From positions 1 through 27,486 of the forward strand of contig JAIRMS010000007.1 in the NCBI GenBank assembly GCA_031258475.1: 27,486 nt of DNA, given 5' to 3'. This DNA comes from Holosporaceae bacterium (GTDB lineage Bacteria > Pseudomonadota > Alphaproteobacteria > UBA3830). Below are positions 8,019 through 16,681 of the stretch, in pieces. The translations under genes and the position numbers were made by a program. Every line of letters starts with the position of its first letter. The first letter of the stretch is position 1. The notes below the pieces were generated by a model. That model did not search any database. It had not been told where the DNA came from and saw only the letters and a program-made list of their open reading frames with translations.

Positions 8019-8813
8019 ATGTCGCAAAAATGCAGGACCTATTCCGCAAAAGATTTTATGGAGCTTCGAAAAGTCGGGCAGCTGACTGCGCATATTCTGG
8101 ACTATATTACCCAGTTTGTTCAGAAAGGCGTCACCACGGCGGAATTGGATCGTCTATGCCATGAAGAAATTCTAAAATATGGCGCAATTCCGGCGACCCT
8201 TGGCTATAGCGGATATCCGAAAGCTACCTGTATTTCGCTGAATCACGTTGTCTGTCATGGTATTCCATCTGAAAGAAAACTGAATAACGGCGATATCCTG
8301 AATATTGATATCACAGTTAACCTAGATGGATGGTATGGGGACTCAAGCCGAATGTATGTGGTGGGGAAAGCTTCGCCCAAAGCGCTGGAACTGATCAATG
8401 TAACCTATGAAGCCATGATGGAGGCCATAAATCTTGTAAAACCGGGAATATATCTCGGAGATATCGGCCACACAATACAAACCTACGCGGAATCCAGGAA
8501 ATTCTCCGTCGTTAGGGACTACTGCGGACATGGAATAGGACGAGTTTTCCACGACGAACCTGCGGTTTTGCATTTTGGCAGACCAAAAACGGGACTCCTA
8601 CTGGAGCCAGGACATGTGTTCACAATCGAACCCATGATAAACATCGGAGGATACAAAACAAAACTTCTGGCCGACGGATGGACGGCGATAACCGGCGATC
8701 GATCCTTGTCAGCCCAATTTGAACACACAATTGGAGTCACAGACGACGGCTGCGAGATTTTTACTCTTTCTCCAAGTGGATTGAATAAGCCTCCCTATGA
8801 AATCGCAAAATGA
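8019..8813 (+). CDS. map: Methionine aminopeptidase, type I
   Basis: It removes the initiator methionine from nascent proteins, using two metal ions. I chose the ATG at 8019 over the in-frame ATG at 8004. It has GAGGG 5 nt upstream, gives 264 aa, and places the metal ligands at D97, D108, H171, E204 and E235, the same numbers as in the E. coli enzyme. The ligand contexts are NIDITVNLDGWYGD, CGHGIGRVFHDEP, IEPMIN and QFEHTIGV. The substrate-side His lies in LNHVVCHGIP. It overlaps radC by 17 nt and so is cotranscribed with it. Confidence 0.97.
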   Translation: MSQKCRTYSAKDFMELRKVGQLTAHILDYITQFVQKGVTTAELDRLCHEEILKYGAIPATLGYSGYPKATCISLNHVVCHGIPSERKLNNGDILNIDITVNLDGWYGDSSRMYVVGKASPKALELINVTYEAMMEAINLVKPGIYLGDIGHTIQTYAESRKFSVVRDYCGHGIGRVFHDEPAVLHFGRPKTGLLLEPGHVFTIEPMINIGGYKTKLLADGWTAITGDRSLSAQFEHTIGVTDDGCEIFTLSPSGLNKPPYEIAK

Positions 8814-9483
8814 AAAACCTCACTATTTTGGACATAGACAGAGATTGCAGAAGAAGTTTGCTGCGCATCCAGGGTATATATCGGATCATGAACTGATGGA
8901 AATGTTGCTTTTTTTCGTATTTCAACGGAAGGACACAAAACCTCTGGCCAAGACTTTGTTGAATCGCTTTAAATCTCTGAAAGGAATAATATCGTCGAGT
9001 CGTTTTTACCTAAAAAAAATTGATGGAGTGGGAGATTCAACAGCAAATCTTATTGCTATTCTACATGAAATTTTCAATCGCATGCTGATGGAAAAAATTG
9101 TGGAATCCAAAACCATAATGTCGACTGCCCAGGTGTTGGAATATTATCAAAATCTTCTTGAGCATTTAAAAAAAGAGCAGTTTCGCATAATGTTTCTAAA
9201 TAACAAAAACAAGCTGATCTCAGAAGAGTTGATGCAAGAAGGAACAGTTAACAACACAGCCATATATCCACGAGAAATTGTTCAAAAATCGTTGGAATAC
9301 GGAGCCAGCGCAATTATTATGGTGCATAATCACCCAAGCGGAGATCCTGATCCATCTCGGCAGGATATAATCATGACAAAGGCAGTGAAAGATGTCGCAC
9401 AAAAGCTGGATATATCCCTGCTTGATCATATTATCATTGGCAAATCAAAAACAGTTTCCCTCAAAGAGCTGGGAATCATCTAG
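8797..9483 (+). CDS. radC: RadC family protein (JAB/MPN domain)
   Basis: The 228-aa protein has an N-terminal helix-hairpin-helix-like region (LIAILHEIFNRM area; KKIDGVGDSTANLI about 67-80) and a C-terminal JAB/MPN metalloprotease-like domain with HNHPSGDPDPS carrying the two His and the Asp of the zinc site. The cellular role of RadC is still unsettled; an early link to DNA repair in E. coli was withdrawn. The start overlaps the end of map by 17 nt with only a weak ribosome site, so translation probably depends on map. A family B repeat begins 6 nt after its stop. Confidence 0.93.
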   Translation: MKSQNEKPHYFGHRQRLQKKFAAHPGYISDHELMEMLLFFVFQRKDTKPLAKTLLNRFKSLKGIISSSRFYLKKIDGVGDSTANLIAILHEIFNRMLMEKIVESKTIMSTAQVLEYYQNLLEHLKKEQFRIMFLNNKNKLISEELMQEGTVNNTAIYPREIVQKSLEYGASAIIMVHNHPSGDPDPSRQDIIMTKAVKDVAQKLDISLLDHIIIGKSKTVSLKELGII

Positions 9484-9488
9484 ATGAA

Positions 9489-9634
9489 TAGATCTCTTTC
9501 GTAACCGAGTAATTTCGAGGAATTTTCAGGCGTTACCGGAGCGCAGAACCGCAGCGTGCTTGACGTACGTGAGGATTCGAGCACCGGAACAACGCAAAAA
9601 TTACCGAAAGGACGATGGTTACGAAAGAGCTCTA
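9489..9634. repeat. Family B palindromic element, copy 1 (about 146 bp)
   Basis: The ends AGATCTCTTTCGTAACC (9490-9506) and GGTTACGAAAGAGCTCT (9617-9633) are inverted repeats with one mismatch. Inner blocks (AATTTTCAGGCGTT with AACGCAAAAATT; GTTACCGGAGCG with CGAGCACCGGAAC) also pair, so the whole unit can fold as one imperfect hairpin. A nearly identical copy lies at 13011-13156 in the opposite orientation, and a diverged core at about 139-208. No coding capacity. Confidence 0.88.
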
Positions 9635-9682
9635 CCTTGATAAACTTTGTAAATGGGTGTAGCCCTGTGATATACAAGAAAA

Positions 9683-10192
9683 ATGTCGTTTAGAAATCAT
9701 GGAATATACAACATGGATGTTCAGCTTTTTTACCTAAGAGATTACATGAAGCGAATTGGTTTTCAGGGACTAATATTTATTTTTTTCATATTCACAGCTT
9801 TTCTTTCCGTTAACTTTGCACACGGATTATTATATTCCATGATTTTTACGCCAGAATTTTCCAGAAAAATCAACTATTGGACGGTATTTTTTATTTCCCT
9901 GTTTTTGGATGTATATTCGTTCGCTTTTGTGGGAATCACTTCCATTGCCACGGTAATTTTGTACATCTTTGCGCGTAGATTCAGGTCTGCTTTTCAAAAT
10001 TTTGGAATCAGTTTCGGATATTTTTTCCTATCTCTTGTCAGTTGTAAAATAGCTTTGTTTTCGCTGATAAATTTGCTTGGATATAATTTCAATATGCATT
10101 CCAATTTGACGCAGATGTCCTGGGCTTTGTTAGTCCACACAATTTGTTATTTTATGCAGATTGCCAATGGAAGAGGCTACTATGTTCGATAG
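9683..10192 (+). CDS. mreD: Probable rod shape-determining protein MreD
   Basis: The small, very hydrophobic protein (169 aa; 158-159 aa if translation begins at the ATG at 9713) has about five membrane segments. Sequence similarity to MreD is weak to the eye, which is normal for this family. The assignment relies on size, membrane topology and its place directly before mrdA and mrdB. MreD is a membrane partner of MreC and the elongasome. The start is uncertain: 9683 has no clear ribosome site, while 9713 has GGA 9 nt before it. No mreB or mreC is present upstream; radC and a family B repeat are there instead. It overlaps mrdA by 11 nt. Confidence 0.7.
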   Translation: MSFRNHGIYNMDVQLFYLRDYMKRIGFQGLIFIFFIFTAFLSVNFAHGLLYSMIFTPEFSRKINYWTVFFISLFLDVYSFAFVGITSIATVILYIFARRFRSAFQNFGISFGYFFLSLVSCKIALFSLINLLGYNFNMHSNLTQMSWALLVHTICYFMQIANGRGYYVR

Positions 10193-11918
10193 TTATACGT
10201 TTAAAGACGATATAAAATTTCGAGCAAAAATTATTTTTGGTGCAGTGCTTCTACTAAGCATAGCGTTGGTGGTAAATCTATATTGGCTGCAAATAAGCAA
10301 CGCAGAAAAATATGCTCTGTTGTCGGATAAAAATAGAATTCGTCTGATTCCTATCATGCCAAAACGTGGACACATCATAACTTCTGACGGAAAGATTATT
10401 GCGGGCAATATCTGTAGATACAAATTAACAATGGAACAATGCAGTGAAAAAGCCTTTCAGGAAAACCTGAGTTTTCTTGGCCAGTACGTTGAATTAGACG
10501 AAGAAGACGGTGTGCGCATATACGATTCCAGAAAGAAAAAATTTCCGTTTATCGTAATCAAGGACGGACTGTCCTGGGAGGAATACTCAAAACTATCCAT
10601 GATTCTGTTCAAGTTAAACAACATATCCATAGAAAACGCCTACATCCGCGACTATACGATGCCGTTTGAATTCAGTCATGTGGTGGGACATACGTCAAGG
10701 AGCAAGAATAGCCTACAAATTCCCACGGGAAAAACGGGAATTGAGGCCGTTCTAAACAATTCGTTGATTGGAGAAATTGGCAATATCCAAACAGAGATAA
10801 ATTCCATTGGGAAAAAAATAAGGATCATAGATTCCCAGGAACCGACCGATGGAAAAGATGTCGTCATAACCATTGACTCTGAACTTCAAAAGTATGTTTA
10901 TGACCTGTTGTCCCAGGAAAAAGCCGGATCCTGTGTTGTTCTAGATATATCCAACGGAGAAGTTCTGTCGATGGTTTCGATTCCGGCTTTTGATCCAAAT
11001 ATTATATCCAATAAACTGACCCAGTCTCAGTGGCGCTCAATAACAAACGATCCTCTGTTTCCTCTAATGAACCGCGCCGTCAGTTGCTCATATCCACCCG
11101 GCTCGATTTTTAAGATAATTACGGCTTTCGCTGCGTTGAGCGAAAAAATCGTGTCTCCCAAAGATAAAGTTTTCTGTGGTGGTGGCGTGAAACTCAAAGA
11201 TCACGTGTTCCACTGCTGGAATAGGCAAGGACACGGCAGCGTAAACCTTTGCGACGCACTCAGATTGTCCTGCGATTGCTATTTCTTTGAAATAGCCAAA
11301 AAATTGGGAATAGATACAATCGTTAAATATGCGCAAAAATTTGGATTTGGTACGGCAACCGGCATAGAATTACCAAATGAAAACTCCGGATTGCTTCCAA
11401 CAAAAAAATGGAAATTTTTAAGATATGGAACTTCCTGGAAACCCTATGAAACCATGATTGCAGGAATAGGACAGGGAGCAGTTCTTGCGACACTCATGCA
11501 ATCTGCTGTTATGTTCGGAAAACTCTATGCTGGAAACTACGATTTTTCGCCAACATTAATTAAGGATGGAAAGAAAAACAAACTTCAGAATCCAATAAAT
11601 CAGGAATATCTGGAGATAATAAAAAATGCGCTCCATCAGGTTTGCGTTTCTGGCACCGCTGCTGGTTCGTGTCGGACGGATTACGGAATTTCTGGAAAGA
11701 CCGGGTCCTCCCAGGTGAGAAAAATAAAGACGAACGAGGCCGGAACGAACCAAAAACTTGTCCAATGGAAGCTAAGAGATCACGCCGTTTTCGTTGGATG
11801 CGCTCCCTATAAAAATCCGAGATACGTGGTGGCAGTTTTGATAGAACATGGCGGTGGAGGCGCATCCGTTGCCGCTCCAATTGCTCGGAAAATATTCGAT
11901 AGACTGATGAAAAAATGA
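10182..11918 (+). CDS. mrdA: Penicillin-binding protein 2, peptidoglycan transpeptidase
   Basis: This class B PBP cross-links peptidoglycan during side-wall growth. From the ATG at 10182 (GAGG 5 nt upstream; a TTG at 10161 is in frame but lacks a site) it has 578 aa. There is one N-terminal membrane anchor (about 16-36), then the pedestal domain with RGHIITSDG (62-70), then the transpeptidase domain: S308-I-F-K311 in SYPPGSIFK, S363-C-D365, and K506-T-G508. The SxD form of motif 2 is usual for PBP2. It overlaps mreD by 11 nt and mrdB by 4 nt (ATGA). The gene implies that this bacterium still makes a rod-type wall. Confidence 0.96.
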   Translation: MFDSYTFKDDIKFRAKIIFGAVLLLSIALVVNLYWLQISNAEKYALLSDKNRIRLIPIMPKRGHIITSDGKIIAGNICRYKLTMEQCSEKAFQENLSFLGQYVELDEEDGVRIYDSRKKKFPFIVIKDGLSWEEYSKLSMILFKLNNISIENAYIRDYTMPFEFSHVVGHTSRSKNSLQIPTGKTGIEAVLNNSLIGEIGNIQTEINSIGKKIRIIDSQEPTDGKDVVITIDSELQKYVYDLLSQEKAGSCVVLDISNGEVLSMVSIPAFDPNIISNKLTQSQWRSITNDPLFPLMNRAVSCSYPPGSIFKIITAFAALSEKIVSPKDKVFCGGGVKLKDHVFHCWNRQGHGSVNLCDALRLSCDCYFFEIAKKLGIDTIVKYAQKFGFGTATGIELPNENSGLLPTKKWKFLRYGTSWKPYETMIAGIGQGAVLATLMQSAVMFGKLYAGNYDFSPTLIKDGKKNKLQNPINQEYLEIIKNALHQVCVSGTAAGSCRTDYGISGKTGSSQVRKIKTNEAGTNQKLVQWKLRDHAVFVGCAPYKNPRYVVAVLIEHGGGGASVAAPIARKIFDRLMKK

Positions 11919-13000
11919 AATCCGCTCGTCTCTTTCCCAATGAATTTAAAATACTGTTCATCATACTGTTTCTTCTATTGTTAATCGGTTTTTTGGGACA
12001 ATACAGCGCATTTGACGGACAATGGAGAGGTCAATTAGAACGCCACATAATCAGAATGATCGTCGGCGTAATTGTTATGTTTGGTATATGTGCGATTGAT
12101 TTCAAATTTTGGAATAACTTTGCCTATGCATTTTACATGTTTGTTTTTGCTTCGCTGGTCATCGTAGATTTATTGGGAATCGTAAAACTTGGAGCGCAGC
12201 GTTGGATGGATCTGTACTTTTTCACATTTCAGCCTTCTGAACTGATGAAACTAACTTTGATTCTGGCGCTGGCTAGATATTACTCCATGTTGTCGTCGAC
12301 CGAAGCTCTGGAATTTAAATTTCATGTTTTCCCAATTTTCCTCATGATGCTGCCGACGATTCTAATACTTAGGCAGCCCGATCTGGGAACGGCCGGCCTG
12401 CTGATCGGCGTCGGTGCAAGCATGATATTTTTGTCCGGATTCCCATTGAAAATATTCATTACTTTTGTGATCTCGTGCATCACGCTGTGCCCCTTCGGAT
12501 GGTTTTTTTTGCACGACTACCAAAAAAACAGAATTCTCACATTTTTCAATCCAGACAGAGATCCTCTGGGAATAGGATATCACATTTTACAGTCCAAAAT
12601 CGCAATCGGCTCCGGACACATATGGGGAAGAGGTTTTCTGCAGGGAACTCAAAGCAAGCTGAATTTTCTTCCGGAAAAAAACACGGATTTCATCTTTACA
12701 ACAATCGCGGAGGAATTCGGATTTGCCGGAACTCTTTTGGTTATTCTTTTGTTTCTGGCCATTTGTTATTTTTTTTTCTGGGTTGCTTCGGAATCACGGG
12801 CTAAATTTGCAAAACTCATGTGTTATGGACTGGGCGTTCTGATGTTTCTGCATGTTTTTGTGAATATTGCGATGGTTACTGGACTTCTTCCGATTGTCGG
12901 AATTCCGCTGCCGTTTTTGTCGTACGGAGGCAGCTCCATGATCACTTTCATGATTAGCTGCAGCCTTGTTGTATCAACTCTAAGACAAAGCAAACACTAA
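11915..13000 (+). CDS. mrdB: Rod shape-determining protein RodA, SEDS glycosyltransferase
   Basis: The 361-aa membrane protein with about 10 hydrophobic segments polymerises lipid II into glycan strands with PBP2. Family signs are GAQRWMDLYFFTFQPSELMK, LRQPDLGTA, a large extracytoplasmic loop with GRGFLQGTQSKLNFLPEKNTDFIF-type sequence, the following AEEFGFAG, and PLPFLSYGGSSM near the end. The ATG overlaps the mrdA stop (ATGA), so the pair is translationally coupled. A family B element starts 11 nt after its stop and may end transcription of the operon. Confidence 0.96.
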   Translation: MKSARLFPNEFKILFIILFLLLLIGFLGQYSAFDGQWRGQLERHIIRMIVGVIVMFGICAIDFKFWNNFAYAFYMFVFASLVIVDLLGIVKLGAQRWMDLYFFTFQPSELMKLTLILALARYYSMLSSTEALEFKFHVFPIFLMMLPTILILRQPDLGTAGLLIGVGASMIFLSGFPLKIFITFVISCITLCPFGWFFLHDYQKNRILTFFNPDRDPLGIGYHILQSKIAIGSGHIWGRGFLQGTQSKLNFLPEKNTDFIFTTIAEEFGFAGTLLVILLFLAICYFFFWVASESRAKFAKLMCYGLGVLMFLHVFVNIAMVTGLLPIVGIPLPFLSYGGSSMITFMISCSLVVSTLRQSKH

Positions 13001-13010
13001 AAGCAGTTAC

Positions 13011-13156
13011 TAGATCTTCTCGTAACCATCGTCCTTTCGGTAATTTTTGCGTTGTTCCGGTGCTCGAATCCTCACGTACGTCAAAGTACACTGCGGTTCT
13101 GCGCTCCGGTAACGCCTGAAAATTCCTCGAAATTACTCGGTTTCGAGAGAGGTCTA
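13011..13156. repeat. Family B palindromic element, copy 2, inverted relative to copy 1
   Basis: It is the reverse complement of 9489-9634 with few changes (for example CAAAGTACACTGCG against the CGCAGCGTGCTTG of copy 1). Ends are AGATCTTCTCGTAACC (13012-13027) and GGTTTCGAGAGAGGTC (13139-13154), imperfectly inverted. It separates the convergent mrdB and prmA, and the terminal CTA at 13154-13156 provides the TAG stop of prmA. Confidence 0.88.
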
Positions 13157-14017
13157 CTGAGTCGCACAACATTTACGATCAAAAACCAAAGTCGTCCAAT
13201 TTTTGTGATCGTATCTAAAATTGAGATTTAGTCCCAGAGAAAGATATTTTCGTGAAACGCCGTCGTCGTCCGACGTAAATCCAGACAGAACAAGTATTCC
13301 GTCTTCGGAGAGAGAAGACGAGATCGCTTCACTCATCGAAATTAGCGGCTCTGCAATAATATTAGCCACGATAAAATCGTGTTTCCCTTGATTAAATTCG
13401 CAGCTTTGATTTTGGAATACATTTATTCTATGCGCGACTTTATTAATTACAACATTCTCCTGGGAAATTCGCACAGCTTCGTTGTCGTTATCGTAGGCAT
13501 CGATGTGTTTGGCTCCCAATTTGGCCAGGGCGATGCTCAGAATTCCGGAACCACATCCAATATCCAAGGCAGATCTGTGCAGTTTTTCATCAAAGAAAGT
13601 CTGACAGGCGATTAGACAGCGATTGGTTGTCGGATGCTCTCCTGTTCCAAAAGCCGTTGCGGCGGCAATTTCTATCGCAATTTTGTTGGTTGGTCTTAAC
13701 TCGCCACGCAGATGTGGACCGTATACGTAAAAATTCCCAACTGTTATTGGTTTAAAGTTTTCGAAACACTTTTGCAGCCAATTCGTTTCTTTCAACTCTT
13801 CCGTTTCTATTTTGGAAAAACGATAGTTACATAAGACAGCACTAATTTCGGATTCCGGAATTTTTTTATTGTGTAATATCTCGACGATCCAGTTGTCATT
13901 TTTCCCCTCCGCGCAGGAAACTGACGCATATTCCCTTTCGAACAAAAGATCCACCACTTTGAACGCGTCTTTTATGTCGAAATTTCCAATGGTGCATTTA
14001 AAGATTTTTTCACTCAT
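13154..14017 (-). CDS. prmA: Ribosomal protein L11 methyltransferase
   Basis: This SAM-dependent enzyme trimethylates ribosomal protein L11. The 287-aa protein has an N-terminal substrate-recognition domain (1 to about 100), then PrmA-typical FGTGEHPTT (123-131), SAM motif I LDIGCGSGILS (151-161), DAYDNDNEAV (motif II area) and VANIIAEPL (the N-x-x-A-x-P-L motif). The ATG overlaps the infC stop (ATGA), so infC and prmA form a coupled unit. The last residues (KCCATQ) extend past the usual hydrophobic end and the TAG is at the edge of the family B element, so the C-terminus was probably remodelled by the insertion. Confidence 0.95.
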   Translation of the reverse strand: MSEKIFKCTIGNFDIKDAFKVVDLLFEREYASVSCAEGKNDNWIVEILHNKKIPESEISAVLCNYRFSKIETEELKETNWLQKCFENFKPITVGNFYVYGPHLRGELRPTNKIAIEIAAATAFGTGEHPTTNRCLIACQTFFDEKLHRSALDIGCGSGILSIALAKLGAKHIDAYDNDNEAVRISQENVVINKVAHRINVFQNQSCEFNQGKHDFIVANIIAEPLISMSEAISSSLSEDGILVLSGFTSDDDGVSRKYLSLGLNLNFRYDHKNWTTLVFDRKCCATQ

Positions 14018-14559
14018 TTTGAAACATTGGGAGAAAAAATCATAACCATCTGTTTTCCCTCTAATTTTGTCGATTCTTCACATTTCGCGATTTCTCTTAC
14101 GTCCTCTGTCAGACGATTCAGCAATTTTTCTCCAACTTCTTTGTGTGAAAATTCACGGCCGCGAAAACGCAGAATAATTTTGACTTTGTTTCCGTCATTT
14201 ATAAATCTGTTGATATTGGTGAGTTTTACCTGATAATCGTGACTTCCGATTGACGGAGTTAGTTTAACCTCTTTTATTTCGATGATTTTCTGTTTTTTCT
14301 TCGCCTCGGATTTCTTTTTCTGAAGCTCGTACTTCAGTTTACCATAGTCGATTATTTTGCAAACCGGAGGAACAGCCTGAGCCACTATCTCAACGAGGTC
14401 AAGCCCCGCCTCGCGAGCCATAGACATCGCCTCTCTTATGTCCACGATGCCAACTGAATTGCTGTTTTGATCTATCAAACGCACCTGTGGCGCGGTAATC
14501 GCCCTATTAACTTTATACTTTTCCTCTGAAAACCTATTATCTTCCAATCTGGACTCCAA
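14014..14559 (-). CDS. infC: Translation initiation factor IF-3
   Basis: IF3 binds the 30S subunit, blocks early 50S joining and checks the start codon and initiator tRNA. The 181-aa protein has the N-domain (VNRAITAPQVRLIDQNSNSVGIV), the Lys-rich linker (YELQKKKSEAKKKQK) and the C-domain (KEVKLTPSIGSHDYQVKLTN, RFRGREFSHKEVG). No ATG occurs in frame before residue 46. The start must be a rare codon: TTG at 14557-14559, or TTG at 14545-14547, which has GGAG 6 nt upstream and fits better, giving 177 aa. Rare starts in infC are known to let IF3 repress its own translation. prmA follows with a 4-nt overlap. rpmI and rplT do not follow, unlike in many bacteria. Confidence 0.96.
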   Translation of the reverse strand: MESRLEDNRFSEEKYKVNRAITAPQVRLIDQNSNSVGIVDIREAMSMAREAGLDLVEIVAQAVPPVCKIIDYGKLKYELQKKKSEAKKKQKIIEIKEVKLTPSIGSHDYQVKLTNINRFINDGNKVKIILRFRGREFSHKEVGEKLLNRLTEDVREIAKCEESTKLEGKQMVMIFSPNVSK

Positions 14560-14681
14560 GTTTGGTTACTTTCATTGCAAGACTAAAAGCCATTTTATAA
14601 AAATCAAGGATATTTGCGCAGTTTCTATTGAATCAGTTGCAAAATAACAATACTGCCGACTTTTAGAATGATAGTTTCTGT

Positions 14682-15020
14682 TTATAATTTCTCACCACCC
14701 CAAATATGTATATGGAAATGCTCGACTTCCTGTCCGGAGTCCGGACCGATATTGCTTATTATTCGATATCCCGTCTGGGAAACACCTAGCATATCTGCGA
14801 CCTTGGAGACGGCACTAAAGAAAATCCTAATTTCCTGCGCTGATGCGCTTGAAATAAAATCGTCAAAATTCGAATACAAGCCCTTTGTAATTACCAGGGC
14901 ATGGATTTTTTTCTGAGGGTGTATATCATGAAAAGCCAGAGCAGCTTCATCTTCGTATATGACTTCTGCGGGAATTTCAGATTTTAGAATTTTATAAAAT
15001 ACGTTGTCTTTGTTATACAT
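14682..15020 (-). CDS. HIT family protein (nucleotide hydrolase/transferase)
   Basis: This small histidine-triad protein has about 112 aa. The motif HFHIHIWGG (His-x-His-x-His) is near the C-terminus and the N-terminal NVFYKILKSEIPAEVIYEDEAALAFHDIHP is the usual HIT start. Members hydrolyse phosphoramidates such as AMP-lysine or adenosine 5'-phosphosulfate-type substrates; the substrate here is not known. The in-frame ATG at 15050 would add ten residues (GAKYRHGVV), but it has no ribosome site and that stretch is not part of the family. Its gene lies upstream of infC with a gap of about 120 bp, so infC probably has a separate promoter. Confidence 0.9.
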   Translation of the reverse strand: MYNKDNVFYKILKSEIPAEVIYEDEAALAFHDIHPQKKIHALVITKGLYSNFDDFISSASAQEIRIFFSAVSKVADMLGVSQTGYRIISNIGPDSGQEVEHFHIHIWGGEKL

Positions 15021-15253
15021 AACCACACCATGCCTATATTTTGCACCCATTTATAATTAAAAACAAGAGAAATTTCCAGAATGTATTGGTTTAGCCAAAA
15101 AGTTTCGGTGAATTTTTCAAATTTATTTTGGAAACAGAGATTGGACACGAATTATGCCCATTTATCCTGATCTTACAGCAGTCTCAGTGGGAGAGTGTTG
15201 CGCATTATATCACAAAATAGTTAACAATTTATTAATTTTTATGTGAATGGGTA

Positions 15254-15282
15254 TTGAATTTTATCAAAATGTGGATTAAACA
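15254..15282 (+). promoter_or_regulatory. Candidate promoter of the 449-aa secreted protein
   Basis: TTGAAT (15254-15259) and TAAACA (15277-15282) are 17 bp apart, about 18 bp before the ATG. The -10 is a moderate match. The rest of 15051-15299 is A+T-rich and holds nothing else I recognise. Confidence 0.4.
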
Positions 15283-15299
15283 ATATTTGTTCGATTAAA

Positions 15300-16649
15300 A
15301 TGAAAAAAATAGCTTTTCTGGCGATGTTGGCAATTGTGGGACATGCGTGTGGGATGATGAGCCTTATGCGTTTTAACAGTGATCATTGGTCACTGACGGA
15401 AAATCATCGGATAGGGAGTAGAGCATTTAATAACGCTGTTTTTACTGTTGTGAACATAACAGGGATTAGAACGGCGAGCGAGAGTTTTAGGGAACAACCA
15501 CTAAAGGATATTGATGCACGAAACTGGTCCACTCTCTTCCCGTCCGTCGATAAGGACGAGGTCGAGGCGCTGCTGAAACACCCTGCCGATTTTTTTTTAA
15601 AACAGCTCGCGCAGAATCTTGCAAAGGCGGTTAAAGACAAAAAAAGCTCGAGTCAGGAGCGCTTTTTTTTCACTGTCGGCCGAGCTTACATACAAGAATA
15701 TGTTTTGTCGATATATGCCCCTGGCCATCCAGCGATAGACCTTTTGGAAACATGCTTTAGAACTCTTGGTGACTATCAAGGTTTAGTCGAACTTTTTCGG
15801 CGATATGAAGTCGATCTACAGCAGGAGCTATTGTCCTTAGAATTAAGTCAGGACACGCTCGGGGCAGAATTTGGTTTCGCGATTGGACCTCTGGTGCCGG
15901 TCGCGCACCTCCTTGGGACGGGACAATATGGGGCTGCGTTAGTCGCACTGGCGCCTCACTGCACAAAAACGCCTGACACACTTTGTGCCGAACTGGCCGT
16001 AGCTCGCGACCAACGCGATGTGGCCTTGGGAAGATTGAATGCACTAGGTGGCGAAATGAACGGACTGGAGTCGAGGATAGCGGCACTCCAAGCTCAGAGG
16101 GATGCCATTTCATACGATGGAATAGATCTCGAACTGGCGCCTCGCTTCGAGTTGATGAAAGAATGCGGCATCAACATAGGGAAAGCTACATCTGAAATCT
16201 TTGAGTTAACCACCTATACGGGTTTCGACCCAGGGGAACGCTCCAACGCACTTAACGCCTTTTGGACACATTGGTCTGGCCTCATGGACTTCCTTTGTAA
16301 GTGTGATGCCGATGCCAAGACCGCCAAATATAAAATTCTGGACCAACTAAATTCAGATCTCGTGGCGCTGTCATCTGCGTTGGACGGCTTGCGGAAAGAG
16401 TACACAAAAACCGAACCTCTAGCAAGTCAACAGACGCTGAAAGACAATTTGGTTGCAATATTACTGCGCTATGGCGCCCTCCTAATCTCATCCATGGAAT
16501 TTCCAGAGCAACCTGATCGTCAAGCACTTTCTTCCGAAGCGCAACCAACTCAGCCTACGGCGGAGCCTGCCACGCCACGGTTTGTCCTGCCACAAGCAGA
16601 TAGAGGAGGTAGAGGAGGCAAGGGCAAGGGGAAGCGCAGGAGAACCTAA
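15300..16649 (+). CDS. Unrecognised secreted protein with coiled coil and basic Gly/Lys/Arg tail
   Basis: I recognise no family. The 449-aa protein starts with a clear signal peptide (KKIAFLAMLAIVGHA, cleavage likely near residue 16-18; the lipobox is not canonical). Residues about 30-180 look mostly helical. A hydrophobic stretch lies at about 187-218 (GAEFGFAIGPLVPVAHLLG and on). A heptad-rich helix at about 228-270 suggests a coiled coil. The tail is disordered: Pro/Gln/Thr-rich 410-430, then GGRGGKGKGKRRRT, which could bind nucleic acid or serve as a nuclear-targeting signal in a host. Base composition appears richer in G+C than the flanking housekeeping genes. The gene stands alone with its own promoter and terminator. 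A host-directed effector is an inference only. Confidence 0.75.
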   Translation: MKKIAFLAMLAIVGHACGMMSLMRFNSDHWSLTENHRIGSRAFNNAVFTVVNITGIRTASESFREQPLKDIDARNWSTLFPSVDKDEVEALLKHPADFFLKQLAQNLAKAVKDKKSSSQERFFFTVGRAYIQEYVLSIYAPGHPAIDLLETCFRTLGDYQGLVELFRRYEVDLQQELLSLELSQDTLGAEFGFAIGPLVPVAHLLGTGQYGAALVALAPHCTKTPDTLCAELAVARDQRDVALGRLNALGGEMNGLESRIAALQAQRDAISYDGIDLELAPRFELMKECGINIGKATSEIFELTTYTGFDPGERSNALNAFWTHWSGLMDFLCKCDADAKTAKYKILDQLNSDLVALSSALDGLRKEYTKTEPLASQQTLKDNLVAILLRYGALLISSMEFPEQPDRQALSSEAQPTQPTAEPATPRFVLPQADRGGRGGKGKGKRRRT

Positions 16650-16681
16650 TAACCCGAGGGTACCCAACCCCCGTATTTTCC

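Noticed and set aside
9480..9677. A 65-codon minus frame across the family B repeat
   Set aside because: It is read from a palindromic repeat and is disrupted in the other copies.
15404..16548. Several open frames on the minus strand within the 449-aa gene
   Set aside because: The plus frame has a signal peptide, promoter and terminator; the minus frames lack ribosome sites and protein-like composition.
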